Assembly (NCBI GenBank): GCA_030248215.1
Contig: JASANG010003829.1
Span: 88,502-152,501 of the forward strand
DNA length: 64,000 nt
DNA from: Enoplolaimus lenunculus
Lineage: Eukaryota > Nematoda > Enoplea > Enoplida > Thoracostomopsidae
Direction of reading: 5' to 3'
Shown here in pieces: positions 21,764 to 34,470 of the stretch; the stretch's first letter is position 1, and each line of letters opens with the position of its first letter. The position numbers and the translations under genes were made by a program. Under the pieces are notes generated by a model. It saw nothing but the letters and a program-made list of their open reading frames with translations, did not search any database and was not told the origin of the DNA.

Positions 21764-23540
21764 AGGCATGTTTTTACAGCGTTAAGCCATTTTCGTACAG
21801 TACAATGACCTGATTGCTCCTGCCCACACCATCCTCACAAAAAATTTCTTTCCTTTTACAAGCAATTTTTACGTCATTTCGTTTCGAAATGTAGCTTGCA
21901 TCTGTCGTTATTTAGAACGATCGCCTAAAGTTAGCGTTAGAAAAATTAGTTTAATTTTACAGTTACAACAACTCAAGGCGTGAACACAATTTTCTGCTAC
22001 GATTTAGCAAAACGTTGCCACCGCATTGGCAACGGCATAATTAGCGTAATTACTTGCTATCTTGCGAGTGTTTAGATACAAACAAGCCTAACATCGGTTA
22101 CAACAGTCGCTAATGAGATGTTTTGAAATTGTGAACAATACAGTTTAGTACTAAAATTGCGTTTGGTTTGTTGCTCGGTCCGCTCGCGAGTTTTTTGAAC
22201 TATTAAATACTGCGCACTTGTTCCATGTCAATTGGTTTTGAATCCGGACGTTGATAACCGCGAACAACATCTTGAAATATGACTTTGTTCCAGTTATGTT
22301 TACACGAAATTAAAACCGCAAAATTAACCAACAATTTCTGTCAGCAGTAAAATCACAGTAAAAAATTGACCAATTGCGTTCGGATGCATCATTTGAAACT
22401 TATTGAAAACTAAGCTATTTTTCCTAGAGATACAAAAATTATTCGCCGTACTTACATACGGCAGCGTTCATTATTGTTTGTTGTGCTGGGAACTGTAAAT
22501 TTGCGCTTGCCAGCAGTGTTCGCGTGAACTTTAGATAGCCAGGGAGAGGCGTATACAAAGAGAACTAGGGAGATACATCTCCTAGAAGTTCTTACAAAGG
22601 CTCGAAAAACACACTTTTACAGGCTGTAGGATAACATGCAGAGGTTAACAAATTTATTGCTCGCTACTCTCGTTCGCAACATTACTTAGACCCAATTATC
22701 CCATTCCGAAATTAAATCTTGGCTGTTTAGAATATAGTTGCATGATGGACTGTAAATGGTATCAGGGTTCCATGTTGTTCCACTTTTAGCCCGGGTGAAC
22801 TAATCAACAACGTTTTGTCTACATACTTAGGATTTTGAATTACAAAAAGTACACAGGTTTACAATTTTTGAAGATAAAATTTGGTAAACAAGCTAAAGTA
22901 ACGCTTCAGTTTACATTCCATTGTTCTTGTAAACTTTCCGTAGCATCATTTAACCTAAAAGCTTTTAAACTTACGATAAGGCTAAGGCTCATCAAGGGGC
23001 GTATACACGGGGAGAGACGCACAGGAGGATTTTATATCCCCTTCCAAAATTCACAGAGAAAGTTAAAAAAGTAATACTTTGCTACGCGCCAGAGGCTTAT
23101 GCTAAGGTTTAGGATCAGGCAATGGTTTAGGCAAACTGCTTAGCCTTAAAAAGCCTTGTCCTAAACCTAAGACTAAACCTGCGGAGAGGTAATAACAAGA
23201 TCCCAAATCTAATAAGGCATTCTTTCGCATTAAGCCAGCGGACAACGAAGCTTATTTACGGCGAAACAAATTCAGTAACAGGTGTGAAAAAATCAAGCTG
23301 ACGTAGCCGAAGGTTAAAACTAATTGAACCAGTTTGCGGTTTTATTTGTGTCTAATATCTTAGGCTTAAAATTGAAAACGTGACCAAATGCTGTTAAGTA
23401 AATTAAACCAGTTTCAATCTTATTGCAAACCTGTTTAGGTGAAAATATCTAAGAGACACTTGGATTCGCTAGACTGGAAAAGCATTAAATGCTTCTTAGT
23501 TCTCATCTGCGTCAAAAGTCGCGAGGTGTACATAAGAAGT
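21764..23540. other. Gene-free stretch
   Basis: Several GCGTATACA-type short motifs (about 22550 and 22995) and CTTAGG remnants (23095-23180) are visible. No gene is supported. Confidence 0.45.
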
Positions 23541-23702
23541 GTAAACCTAAGCCTAAGCCTAAGCCAAAGTGTAACAATGAGCGTATTCCTAAGCCTAAAC
23601 CTAAGCCTACACCTAAACCAATCAATAAAAATAGTCTAAAGCTTAAGGTTACTCTATTGCTGTGACACAGAAAATCTTTCCGTTCCTGATCTTTACATGG
23701 GC
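23541..23702. repeat. TTAGGC-bearing MITE, subfamily A, copy 8 (left end missing)
   Basis: Arrays of CCTAAG, then AGTCTAAAGCTTAAGGTTAC, then TTCCTGATCTTTACATGGGCC. The left terminal sequence is not present. Confidence 0.75.
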
Positions 23703-25194
23703 CCTTTCAAAGCAGGTCCGTTTACACTTAAATATTCAGATCAAATTATTCCAAATTTTTTAATTGTCAGCCAGAAGGAAGGCACCTTCCTTAACCTTTG
23801 CCTGTCCCATCTGTGCTTGTGGACCGACCCGACAGGTTGACATGAACCCGTAAAACACTGAATTAAACGCCATATTAATGTGCCCCGGCTAAGTTCCTCA
23901 ATCTTTATCAAGACTGCTTTGAGACAAAAAACAAAATTACCTCAAAAAACTGCTTGTAAATAAGTGTAAAACAATGCAAACGTGTGTTTGGAAACAAATA
24001 TTTTGCAAAAAAAACACAATTAGACGTTTTGCATCATCCCCTCAGTTTTAGTTTCAGAAACGCATTGCGGGCTTCGAAACGGAAAAAGCCAAACGCAAAT
24101 ACACGATGAAGCGTAGGGTCGACGATAATATATGCCACCCAAAATTTCGGTAAAAATGAAAACACTTTGGAAGCTGAAGATTTAACGTTCTGTTGTTGTC
24201 TTAGAGTTCAATAAAGTTCACTCGCGATGAGTTCCGCCCTCTCGGAATACAATTCTGGCTGCGCATCGCGGAATGCGGCACATATGGGCGAATGTGTGTG
24301 GTTATTCGATAGAAATAAAAAAATTATCAAATTAATATACGGGGAGGAGGTTGGACTTTGTCAAAAAACATTAAAACAATTTGATAAGAAGACACTACAC
24401 CATATATGTTTTGACTCTATTGCCATTGTACAAAAATTAATTATACACCGGTGTCCTTTATGCAGTGTATGACACCGTTCAGGGTATGTTCAACAGCCGA
24501 TGTTACGTATACGTAAAAAATTGCAATGGATGAGGCTGGCACTTAAATACGACTGAAAACATTGATTCATAAAACACAGCTGGTATCTCGTTATTATGCC
24601 AAATCTAAGCCTAGCATCAAGCCTAACGCTCAGCCTATTTTGCTCTAAAAATACCATTTGGCTTGTTTTGGCATCGTTGCAGAAATTTCTGATGCTGGTT
24701 TACTTTCTTCCTCCCACAGTCAGGCTAACGTGATAGAAGGCGTAAGTCTCCCGGCAGAGTTGATATCATTACATTACCACGCGCTTAGACTAAGTTTGCG
24801 CTTGGGCTTAGGCTTAGACTTAGACTAAATAGGTATAGGATTAGGCTGACGCTTAGATTTGTCCAAAGGCTTAGGCAATGGCTCTTTTTGGTTATGCGGA
24901 AGTAGGCTACTTTATGAGATAGACACTATAAACCAGTAAAAATGTTTGATAGTGAAACAAGTGACATTTCTAGCAAACCACATTTAGCACAAAAACTGAC
25001 CATTGTGAAGCCTGAGGTTTAACTAAATTTGCCGGAGACGAAGTCGGATCTGAAAGCAGAGGGAAATGAAAAATTAATATTTAAAATATATTTAATTGGC
25101 TAATTTTAGCAAATATCTATAATGCGTCGTCAAAAATTTCAGTTTTTTGTTATTTTTTGCAAATTTCCTCCCAGTAATAAATTCTTTTATACGG
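23703..25194. other. Gene-free stretch
   Basis: A plus-strand frame from an ATG at 24227 (81 codons) has no family motif, signal or splice context, so I do not call it. TTAGGC remnants lie at about 24785-24870. Confidence 0.4.
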
Positions 25195-25345
25195 ACTAAA
25201 CGTTAGAAACAAAATCACCGAAAGATACAATTTTTGTAAACCTAAGAAAAATTTCGCTACCAAAATTGTAGGAACTTCCTGCAAAACTTCTACTGGAGGT
25301 GCAGCTGAAGCCGGATGTCGATTTTCCGCCGGAGCAGTAGGCAGA
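25195..25345. repeat. Repeat family F, fragment
   Basis: CGGATGTCGATTTTCCGCCGG, AGCAGTAGGCAGACCTCCGG and CAAAATTGTAGGAACTTCC are shared in reverse with the fuller copy at 25968. Confidence 0.55.
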
Positions 25346-25967
25346 CCTCCGGTGAGCCTTGATAATAACTACTGGGATGGACACGCCATTGGTCACTTAG
25401 TTTTTCCGTGTTCTGGGGTTGGCTGACCATGTCATTCTAAATCCCAGAAGAAATTTTGCCCCGATTCTTTTCAGGACCCACATTGGTTGATTGACTGTCA
25501 AATTTGTCAGGGCCGAACAACACTGTCTCCAAAACAGACTGTTCGACATATCACTGCCTTTCACATTAACCAATTAGCTTAAATTTAGGTTCTGGGTTCA
25601 AAACAATTACTGCGATGCGGTGTATATAGAAGTTGCACTTATGGAATCGGTGTATGCCACAACTCAAAATGCGCTGATTGGCTTACTGCCACCAGTTCGC
25701 AAGAAAGAGTACAACAGCCTCAAGAACTGCTGTGGGACGTTTTGACCGTTCATTATGCAATGCTTTTTGTGATATTTCGAGCAAAAAACAAATATTGCAG
25801 TTCTGTGATCCTGTATGCGCCTGTTGTTACTCCTTACTGGACGCAATTTCAATCTAAAGAAAAGTTACCAAAAAAGCGAAATTAACCTATATATACACAC
25901 TTACATCTACACTTTGGTCTGCCTCACTAAACTATTTGCATGTTCTCTGTTTACTTTATGCCACCAC

Positions 25968-26362
25968 TAGGTGGCAGGGTGCAACCGGAGGTCTGCCTCC
26001 TGCTCCGGTCCGTCAGAAAATCGGCTTCCGGCTTCGGCTCTGGTAGAATTTTTGGCGGAGGTTCTGGCAATTTCGGTAGTAAAATTTTGCATAATTTTGC
26101 AAAATTTAGCGGTTTAGCGCGTTTCGGTTTTCTTTTGCCACAATTTTCAGGAAAGAATTTCCGAAATTTTGCAGAAAAATAACGCAAAACCAAATAACTT
26201 AACAACATCTTGTAGATATTGGCTAAAATTACCTAATAAACCATATTTTTTGCTGCCTAATTCCGCCTCACCTTCGGTTCCGGCTTCGGCAAGTTTCGTT
26301 GTGCTCCGGCTTCAACTCCGGCTCCGGTATTTTTCACCTCTGGTTGCACCACCCTGCTAGGT
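25968..26362. repeat. Repeat family F, copy with both ends
   Basis: The left end CTAGGTGGCAGGGTGCAACC and right end GGTTGCACCACCCTGCTAGG are inverted repeats. The interior is rich in CCGGCTTCGG/TCCGGCTCCGG. The overlapping frames on both strands here are by-products of this repeat. Confidence 0.7.
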
Positions 26363-26365
26363 GGC

Positions 26366-27858
26366 GTCGGTCATTGTTTACATTTTGCTACCGCGTCAGA
26401 ATGAAATCTTCATTGGTTTAGAATATCAAATAATACTTTGTTTGTTCGAATACCTGCGTATGCAAATTATTAACTATGCGAACAACCATCTAAACACCAC
26501 CTCGCTGAGTCGAAGTCGCGAACGAGGTCGCGAATAACTTATATAAATGATGAGTTGTGAGTATCGGTCGATCCCAGTTCAAAAGCTGTGTTGTCCCCCC
26601 AAATCCAATTATTGTCTAACACAGACCGAACGATTACTTGGAAACAAAGTCTAATTGGCTGATTTAAAAGCAAAACAAATTTTTGTTGCAATATTATTGG
26701 TTAAAGTGCTTAGTTTTGCTTTTACAGGCCGTTTTAGTTTGTGCTGTTCTGAACAACAATTAATAACAGTCTCTGGGATTGGCCAGTTTACTTCTGGCGT
26801 CAATATGTCGTCATGCCTGGGGCATATGTACCCAGGCGAAAATTTATGCATATTGATTGAACAATTTCCCATTGCCAACAGCTGCGTTGAAGAAAGTTTC
26901 GCTAATGTTTTTTACCATTGATGGAAAATTAGTGTTATGACATCACACTGTTACTCAAAATGAAATCTCTTATATCGAGAAGGACGTTTACCAAAGAAAA
27001 TATCTTTTATATCCGGGTTCTTCTTATATCCAAGTCTCTTATATGCGGGTCTAGGTTATATGCATTAACACAATATCTAACTTGGGACCAGAAAAAATCT
27101 GTCATATCCGGGTTACTCTTTTATCCGAGTCTCTTATTTCCGGGTTACACTGCATAAGACCTACTGCGAGGTGGTGATAGTTGCTGTACTTAGTTCCTAC
27201 CGGTGTCGCAGGAACGAATTTCAACACTAAGGAACAACACGAATTGAAAACACCAGTCATAAACTATGCTTGTTCGGTGACAAATCCACGATTTTTCAAT
27301 TGGGGATTCGAGATAGCTCGGACCATGTTTCAATCTAAAAACTAGTCATTCTAACGGGTTTAGGATTGCACGGATTTTCTGGGGATAAAGTTTGGTATTT
27401 GTGAACTAGTGGCTAGATCAAACGGATTTAGGCATAGGTCACAAGGATTCGGATCAGGTTGCAAGTTGGATATTATACTTGTATCTTACTTGTGGGTATT
27501 CGGTGTTATAAAAGTATTCGGGTGGGGCAATAAACACGTACCGGCCGCGTCACTAAATCAGAGCGATACGCATAACATCAGGATAGAACAAATTAGGAAG
27601 TGTGATTCAGGGCGATTTAGCTAGCAAAATCAAGAACTTCTCACACGTGCCAATGAAAGGAAACTTTGTAGGCGAAGCGAGCAAGCAGCCTGCTGAATTT
27701 TTGTATTTATTCTTATACAAATTACTAATATTAGTTTTAGGAGTAGGCCCATGTTGTGAAATTATTTTGTTTTCTGTTGGTTCCATTTGGCGATCTGACC
27801 TTAGCTTCTTCTCTTGAGCATTGCTCAGGCAGTTGTTATTTCAAAGTTAAAAAGAACA
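26366..27858. other. Gene-free stretch
   Basis: At 26960-27150 a diffuse repeat of CTTATATCCGGGTT-like units recalls family C ends. Frames on both strands at 26651-26921 cannot both be real, and neither has support. Confidence 0.4.
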
Positions 27859-28129
27859 TTAACCCCTTCTCACATTGAGTTGCCCGTAGGCAACTCAGCG
27901 CAGTGTATATACGCTAAATAATATATGCCGCCGTCTTTAACAATTGCAACACGTATACATAGTACTAACTCACCACAAGACGTAAGATCCCCTTGGGCTC
28001 GAGCGTCAAGCTCCTATAGTTGAGTGGTGATGGTATACGCTTCCCACTCCAGTCGACACTGGAGTTCGAATCCTAGCATAAGAGTCGGTCTCAGAGGAAA
28101 TAGAAAATATTCATGTGAGAAAGGGTTAA
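27859..28129. mobile_element. piggyBac-like MITE with tRNA-like insert, copy 2 (inverted)
   Basis: TTAA then CCCCTTCTCACA at the left, TGTGAGAAAGGG then TTAA at the right: exact TTAA on both sides. On the plus strand TATAGTTGAGTGGTGATGG (A-box-like) is followed by CTTCCCACTCCAG (anticodon-arm-like, resembling Gly-CCC) and GAGTTCGAATCC (B box). The hairpin TGAGTTGCCCGTAGGCAACTC lies near the left end. Confidence 0.85.
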
Positions 28130-28838
28130 ATGTCATAACAACTACTTAAACATAATAGGACCGCATCCCGTCTCAAAAAGTGGAAGGGACGATCCTGCAC
28201 AGTTTTCAAAAGTGGGGAATACGTGCCCACCTCGGCACTTCCCCCTGTTCCAGTGCCTATAATACGTACGGTATAGTTGAGAATATGACGAATCAGGTGT
28301 GAACTTTATATTTTGACGATTACATAAACAGTCGATAATTGGAAAGCTTGTTTCGGGTAAATTATTATATTTCCAAAGAGGACAACAAGATAATCCAAGG
28401 ACCTATAGCCAAAGCCAGCTCAACGTGCGGTGCACTGGTAAACAAATAAGAAACGGCATCCGGTTGATGTAACGAGACATAAACACGGGAACGAAGCTTT
28501 TCAATCGTCTTCCCATATTTTTTATACACCCAAAATAATATCTCTGATATTTAAGAAAAAATTTCTTACATTTAATAAAAGAAATATAATTAGCAAAGTG
28601 CACTTGAAAAGTATTTCTGTTATAACAGAAAAGTTTTCAAAAACGTTTTGAAGTAAAGTCTGAAAATAATAGTTTTCCAGTTATTTTTAGAAAAATTGTC
28701 TTAAATATTAGAAAAACTTTTCAGATTTGACACAGAAAATACTTTTCTGAATAAGTTCAGAAATACTTTTTTGTGCGTAGGAGCGCAAGTTCATTCTGGA
28801 CCCTCTGGCAACGGTGTCGGACAAGCCGCACCGACAGC
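28130..28838. other. Gene-free stretch
   Basis: Bases 28590-28770 repeat AGAAAAGTTTTC/CTTTTCTGA units with dyad symmetry. No gene is supported. Confidence 0.4.
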
Positions 28839-29012
28839 GGCCCATGTTACTTTTAGGGCCGTCCCGGTTCATTATAGATTACATTTTTTGTGTAGGCTCT
28901 GGCTTAATCATAGGCTTAGGCTTATCAATACGCTTTTGCAACGCTTAGGCTTAGGCTTAGGCTTAGGTATACGCTTAAGTTACTTCTACGGCCCTGAAAG
29001 TAACACTGGCCT
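28839..29012. repeat. TTAGGC-bearing MITE, subfamily T2, copy 3
   Basis: Ends GGCCCATGTTACTTTTAGGG and CCTGAAAGTAACACTGGCC, with TTAGGCTTAGGCTTAGGC in the core. Confidence 0.85.
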
Positions 29013-29472
29013 CGGAAGCCGCTATACACCTATGACGTGTAACATTTATCTCGCTTGAGTTGAATATTAACTAAACGAAAAAAGATTTTTTTTTAAGTTG
29101 AAAGACAAAACTATTGAAATTTGTTTAACCGGAACATATAACATTCAGCGAAGTTCAGTCAGCTAGAAATTTGTAGAACAACGACCAAAACAACACACAA
29201 CAACATTTAAGCACAAACGCCAGCAAACTCAGCCAAACAGAAATCTTAAAGTCTCGCCGTTCACAGGCCCATAAAACCGACCCATATGCACCAAAATTGA
29301 GGAAGCAAAATTTAAGACGGGTTTTATAATTTTTTAAAAAGTTTCATGACACTATTTTGGTTTTAAAATTTTTTAAATTTTAAACTTTTCACAACGTCGA
29401 CGAATATCACACGATAGTATCTGGCCTCGCCTTATTATCTCTACCTGGCTCGTAATCTACGCAATATATACC

Positions 29473-29656
29473 GGTCAATGTGTTGAACATGGGAGGAACA
29501 GTAGTATAAACATATATTTCTAAACGTACGCTTAAAGTCTAAGCGTAAAAACGAGCTTATACGTAAATCTAAGTCAAAGCAAAAATTAGTCTAAAGCTAA
29601 AGATTACTACATTAAAGTCGAATAAAAAACGTTCTGCTCGCGATCTTTACTTGGGC
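29473..29656. repeat. TTAGGC-bearing MITE, subfamily A, copy 9 (decayed)
   Basis: CCGGTCAATGTGTTGAACATG, AACAGTAGTATAAACATA and GATCTTTACTTGGGCC align with subfamily A ends. The core is mutated away from TTAGGC. Confidence 0.65.
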
Positions 29657-29894
29657 CAAATACAGAGGAAAGGGTCAAAAAAATCTAAGAACGTCTTATT
29701 ATTTTCTAAAAGATGATTATGACGCGATTTTGCTTCTAAACTTTATTTAACTTTCTTATCTTTGTAAACTTAGCAGAAACTTCGCGACTGTTTTTTACCT
29801 GGTCTCGTTGCTGTTTACTTTCACGTGTATTGCTTACCCAAATTATATCAAACGAAACCAAGAAATTTTACCGACACCGTATTATTACTTTAGA

Positions 29895-30162
29895 TTAACC
29901 CTTTCTCACATGAATATGTTCTATTTCCCCTGAGACCTACTTTTATGCTAGGATCGAACTCCAGTGACTGGAGTGGGAGGCGTATACCATCACCACTCAG
30001 CTATAGGAGCTTGACGCTCGAGCTTGAGGGGGCTCTCAAGTCTTGTGGTGATTTAGTATTATGTATACGTGTTGCAATTGTTAAACACGGTGCGATATAT
30101 TATTTAACGTATACACACTGCGCTGAGTTGCCTATAAGCAACTCATTGTGAGAAGGGGTTAA
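29895..30162. mobile_element. piggyBac-like MITE with tRNA-like insert, copy 3
   Basis: TTAA plus CCCTTTCTCACATG at the left and TGTGAGAAGGGG plus TTAA at the right. It is in the same orientation as copy 1 and shares the tRNA-like block (minus strand) and the TGAGTTGCC hairpin. Confidence 0.85.
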
Positions 30163-30704
30163 TTTCATAATTGTTTTGCTTAAGAATTTAGACTAAAATA
30201 CTAAACTTTATCAGAATCTCGACAAAAACTTCGCAACCGAATCAAGCTCGGACTGATTAAAGCTGTCGGTCTCAGTGGTTCAGCTATAGTATTTCAAAAA
30301 TCGCTATTTAAAATATAGATGATGTGAAACGGCACCACGAGTTTAATTCCCAATTATTTTAAGCTATTCGATTAAAGTTTGTTTGGAATCAAGACAGAAT
30401 ATAATAATGCGTTCATAATATAAGCTTTACAAAATGATTATTTTGTTGACTGTTTAATACAATGAAAGTTCAATATAAAAGTTCAATATTAACGTGTTTT
30501 AGTGAAAGACCAAATCAGGATTTCCATTCGGAATGGTATATTATATGTACATGGAAACTCTTTGACCCTTTCAATCCAGAAAGTTGTTATGATTAAAATT
30601 ATTTTTTGTCTCCAGAAATTATGGTCCCTGTATGCCTCTCTTTGTATACACCCCCGTTTTGGTACTATACGGTCTGCACGACACCCCTGTTTGAAGTTTT
30701 TGCC

Positions 30705-30775
30705 AAAGTCAATGACCAACCTCGGCCCTCTTGCGCTCGAGCCAAGCATGCTACCACTACACTACGCGGTCATTG
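30705..30775 (-). repeat. tRNA-like fragment
   Basis: On the minus strand TAGTGTAGTGGTAGCATGC matches a tRNA A-box/D-arm, followed by CTTGGCTCGAGCGCAAGAG. The B box is degenerate (GAGGTTGGTC). Probably a decayed tRNA-derived repeat. Confidence 0.4.
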
Positions 30776-31186
30776 CAACAACTTCTTATACCGGTATATG
30801 TGCACAGGCATGGCAACATTTGCTTTACATACACTTACGTGGCCATATACCGACACTCTGGTCGTAGCTCAACTATCTGGGAACTATTCCCGCAACTGGC
30901 TTTTATTGAATCGACACACAGGGACGTAAAGGTTTATGATACTTAGCTTTGAGTATGCCTGAGCCTTTCAGATCAACGAGAAATTAATAGTATAAAATTT
31001 GTCAATTTGACCTACGCGGAAGACTGGAGGTACCTAAGCCTAAGTAAACAGCCAGCTATAGAGCTAAAAAGTTGTCGTTACGATGTCATTCCGATTGGTA
31101 AATACTAATAATTTTCCTATAAACAATGTTCGGAGTACGTTGGTTTGGCTAGCAAACGCACTGTGATCTTTAGATGAACTATTTGC

Positions 31187-31246
31187 CAGGGTGTAAACGG
31201 ATAGTAAGAATAACGGAAACGGAAACGGATATCCGATTACACCCTG
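31187..31246. mobile_element. 60-bp hAT-like mini-element, family G copy 2
   Basis: Almost only the two ends remain: CAGGGTGTAAACGGATAG and CGGATATCCGATTACACCCTG, joined by CGGAAACGGAAACGG. The flanks CTATTTGC and ATATTTCA agree at 5 of 8 positions. Confidence 0.6.
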
Positions 31247-32179
31247 ATATTTCAATTTTTTCAGAACTGCACCGCTGGGTCCCTGGGGGTCATATCTGCC
31301 ATCCAAAAATCGTCGACCTACAACTGTATTAAATCGAAAACTTGTATGATCCGCTTACACTTTGACTCAAGATTATGCATAGGATTGCGTTTACGCTTAG
31401 ATTTACACTTTTAGGACACTGTCCGGCGACAAGCTGTCTTGTGACGAATTGTTGTAGATTCAATTGAAGCATTGGCTAACTCACATGACGTCATTCCTCG
31501 AGTATTAATACTTTCGAAAACATTTCGTTTCGGCTAACTGAATATTTCATCATTTTCTTCGAATCACACAACACGGCACACGCCGAAGCTGTGTCGGCTA
31601 CAGTTGTCTTGTGAAATCACATCAAACTACCAACCGCTAAAGTTTGACACTTCAAGCTTTATATGATTCAAAACTAAAATTATGGTTCAACTATGTGTAT
31701 ATATATGTATGCATATAAATATTTGATTTTTGCTAAAAAAATCGCTCCATACAGCCCAACAACCAGGAATGACCAACAGAGGACGCAAGATTTCTTGTGG
31801 GGACAGCAAAAATTTGATTGACAAAGAATTCATTTGGTATTACGTAAGAAGTGCTTCGATTTGGGAGCGAAGATGATCACAGATATGGGTGACGCGCCCC
31901 CCCTCGCCGCTTGTAGCTGCAGCTCTGGCTGCCGAAATATTAAGCTTAATCCCGGACACGCTTGTGTGTACACATATGTCGCCAAAAAATATAACTACTT
32001 ATATCAGCAAAACCTGGTTCCGATCAAATCTAAGGTCGTAATGCTTTGGACCGCAACCAGGGGGGACAGAGGCGCAACTACCCTACGGACAATTTTCTCC
32101 TGTCATGGCCGAAAATTATTTCTACTGCATGATTGAAATTTACTTTGACAATTTTTTCTTGTACCCCTAACTTTCCCAT

Positions 32180-32312
32180 GGGCCCGTAGCCAGATTCAAC
32201 AGCGCATACAAGGGTTTTCGATGAGTTACCAGCAAGGTTCATAATTTTCTAGTAGTGGCCAAAATTCCTCTGGAGCGGGCAATTACCTGCTTCCCCTCTG
32301 GCTGCGGGCCCG
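32180..32312. repeat. MITE family K, copy 4
   Basis: Ends GGGCCCGTAGCCAG and GGCTGCGGGCCCGC, with CATACAAGGGTTTTCGATGAG and CAGCAAGGTTCATAATTTTC inside. Confidence 0.7.
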
Positions 32313-32810
32313 CTCGCCCCTTCCGAATAACAATTTCTCGTCGCCGCGCTGTTTATGGCCGTTCTGTCTAAATTGATTTTCGTGCTTGCATCATTTGCGA
32401 CAGATGCCGTAGGAGTTGGTTGACCCGCGGTATGAAAGAACGGTACGTTTGGGACGGGACTCGAGGGACTATAGCAACCCGAAAACGGCACAAATACACA
32501 TCGATTACTTGTTGTTTGCGGCGACTAAATTGTACCGCTGTGGCGCTATATTATAGATTTTTATTGCTGGAGTTTTTTTGGTCTTGGTTTTAAATGGCAG
32601 CTTTTTTATTGAATTTTTGTTTAAATTTACACGACATATATTTTCAATGCCGTGGAAACCAGCGAATTGGACTGATTAAAAAGACAATTTTTTTTCATCA
32701 ACTTTTCGAGCATTCATATCATCTGTTTACTATGATTTTTCATTGAAAAAATATCAGGACAAAAATTTCGGCTTTCTGCGAGTAAACTCAGAGTGGAACT
32801 ATACTGGTCT

Positions 32811-32945
32811 TGCGGCGCTGTTCGTCATCGTACATCACCGTTCGTTACCGTGCAGTATCGTACGCAAACAATGCGCGTACGATAATGCGCGGTCGGCAAA
32901 CGTCGTACGTCGGTGACAGACAGTAACATTTTAAAAAAGTATAGC
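32811..32945. repeat. Hairpin family E, copy 2
   Basis: TGCGGCGCTGTTCGTCATCG, CGTTACCGTGCAGTATCGTACG and GTCGTACGTCGGTGACAGAC follow the same order as family E copy 1. Confidence 0.6.
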
Positions 32946-33005
32946 ACCATCCCAAGTCAACTTTTGCATTTTTAGAGCTAAGGAAGCTTGCAACCCCTAA
33001 CCTCG

Positions 33006-33382
33006 TACAGTAGTGACCCGAATAAAAGGGGGGACTGATATTTGTTTGACCTATCCACTCTGCCACCCTTCTTTACTGATCCGGTACTGCAACTATCCGT
33101 TGAATTAAACGTTTATTTGTCTTGTGTCAATAGCTTGAGCGATAATGAAAGGTTATGCTTAGGAATGTACTTTCAAAACTTAAGTGCGCTTTAAAGTTTC
33201 GAAGTCAATTATATTTGGTCCTGGAGTCAGCTATGCGCTAAAAGGAATAATTGACATTTATGGACTCTAATTGGGGTTTGGGGAGTCTACCCGCTTACGG
33301 ACTCATATTAGGGATACGGACTCCTATTGGCGAAAATGGGGACCCCCTCTTACTACCCCCTCTTATTCGGGCGCTACAGTAT
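33006..33382. repeat. MITE family C, copy 4
   Basis: It runs from TACAGTAGTGACCCGAATAA to CTTATTCGGGCGCTACAGTA, with the GACTCTAATTGGGGTTTGGG and CCGCTTACGGACTC blocks. Confidence 0.9.
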
Positions 33383-34058
33383 GAGAGATCGCATCTGCAG
33401 TCTTGAACCAAATAATTTCTTACAATATAAAATAGCACGTATATACACTTAGCTTAATTACATATTTGGTTTCGCATGCCAACAACTGCAAACTTATCCT
33501 TATGTATTTACCAGTTATGATTATTTATTACTAAATACTCGTTTTCTTTGAAATTAATCGAATTAAGCCACAGAATAAATGAAATTCAGAGCCCGGTAGA
33601 AATTGCTCAAGGGAAAAGTAACAGTTTACATCTAATACTTATATTCAAATTATGAAGCACTATGCCCGTGTCCAAATGTGGGCAAAAGGACTCGGCTTTA
33701 CCCTCGAATGCCCGTCTCCCAGAAAACTTTCCACCGCTTATAAGTTTTTTAAAACAATAGCAAACCCCTCCTATAAATTGTTTTGAAGGCCGGCCGCCAA
33801 TATGTTGAGTTTGCTATACGACTTTGATGCGTGGCGGCATGCATAGTGTGATGCGTGCCAATGCTTATGAAACGAAAAATTTTAAGGTAAGGACCTTATC
33901 ATTTTATCACCAAAATATTTTCTTCGAAGAAAATTTGTAAGGTTTCATGTAAAAAAATTTCTGACCCGGGCGGGCTGGCAAATGTTTATGAAACGAAAAA
34001 TTTTAACGGCCCCCAAAGCGACCCCCCCCGCTACTGTCGGACCACAAATAGGTAACTA
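33383..34058. other. Gene-free stretch
   Basis: The block AAATGTTTATGAAACGAAAA-TTTTAA occurs twice in near-identical form (about 33860 and 33980). Nothing else is recognised. Confidence 0.4.
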
Positions 34059-34253
34059 CACTGCAAAAAACGGTGAGTCAAATTGACTCTCTCCGAAATA
34101 GGCTCTACGGGACAACACAAAATGAGTGAATTTCGACTCTACCAGAGTCAAATTTGACTCACTTCGTCGCGCGTTTGACTCTGGCGGTCGATTTGACTCA
34201 GTTTTTAGTCCCGAGAGCCTATTTCATCATTTCTCACCATTTTTTTGCAGTGT
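34059..34253. repeat. MITE family B, copy 3
   Basis: Ends CACTGCAAAAAACGGTGAGTC and TCTCACCATTTTTTTGCAGTG, with GAGTCAAATTTGACTC inside. Confidence 0.85.
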
Positions 34254-34425
34254 AGTTAACCGTGTCACTTTCTCTGTATTCGCCCATGTTACGTAAATAT
34301 ATTGAATTTTGTTAAGTCACGCAATTTTGTGGACATGGAGACTTTATAGAAAATGGTATCCATGAGACAGGCAGATGAGAAGCAAGTAATCACAAGTAAT
34401 AATCCTTTGGAAAATACAAACTGAA

Positions 34426-34470
34426 CAGTGGCGGATCCAGAAATGTCCCATTGGGAAGGACGTACGTCAT
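34426..34470. mobile_element. hAT-like terminal fragment
   Basis: CAGTGGCGGATCCAGAAATG matches the end of the complete element at 54342. No opposite end was found. Confidence 0.45.

Larger units (their letters stand above)
30163..32179. other. Gene-free stretch with small elements
   Basis: It contains a tRNA-like fragment at 30705-30775 and a 60-bp hAT-like remnant at 31187-31246. Three overlapping plus-strand frames at 30502-30946 lack any family feature. The plus-strand frame at 31834-32136 has many cysteines but no splice or family support. Confidence 0.4.

Noticed and set aside
25940-26208. Protein-coding gene in overlapping frames on both strands
   Set aside because: The frames come from the CCGGCTTCGG-type repeat of family F, which has inverted ends.
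26651-26921. Small secreted or membrane protein in 26655-26921
   Set aside because: Non-ATG start, an equally long frame on the other strand, and no splice or family support.
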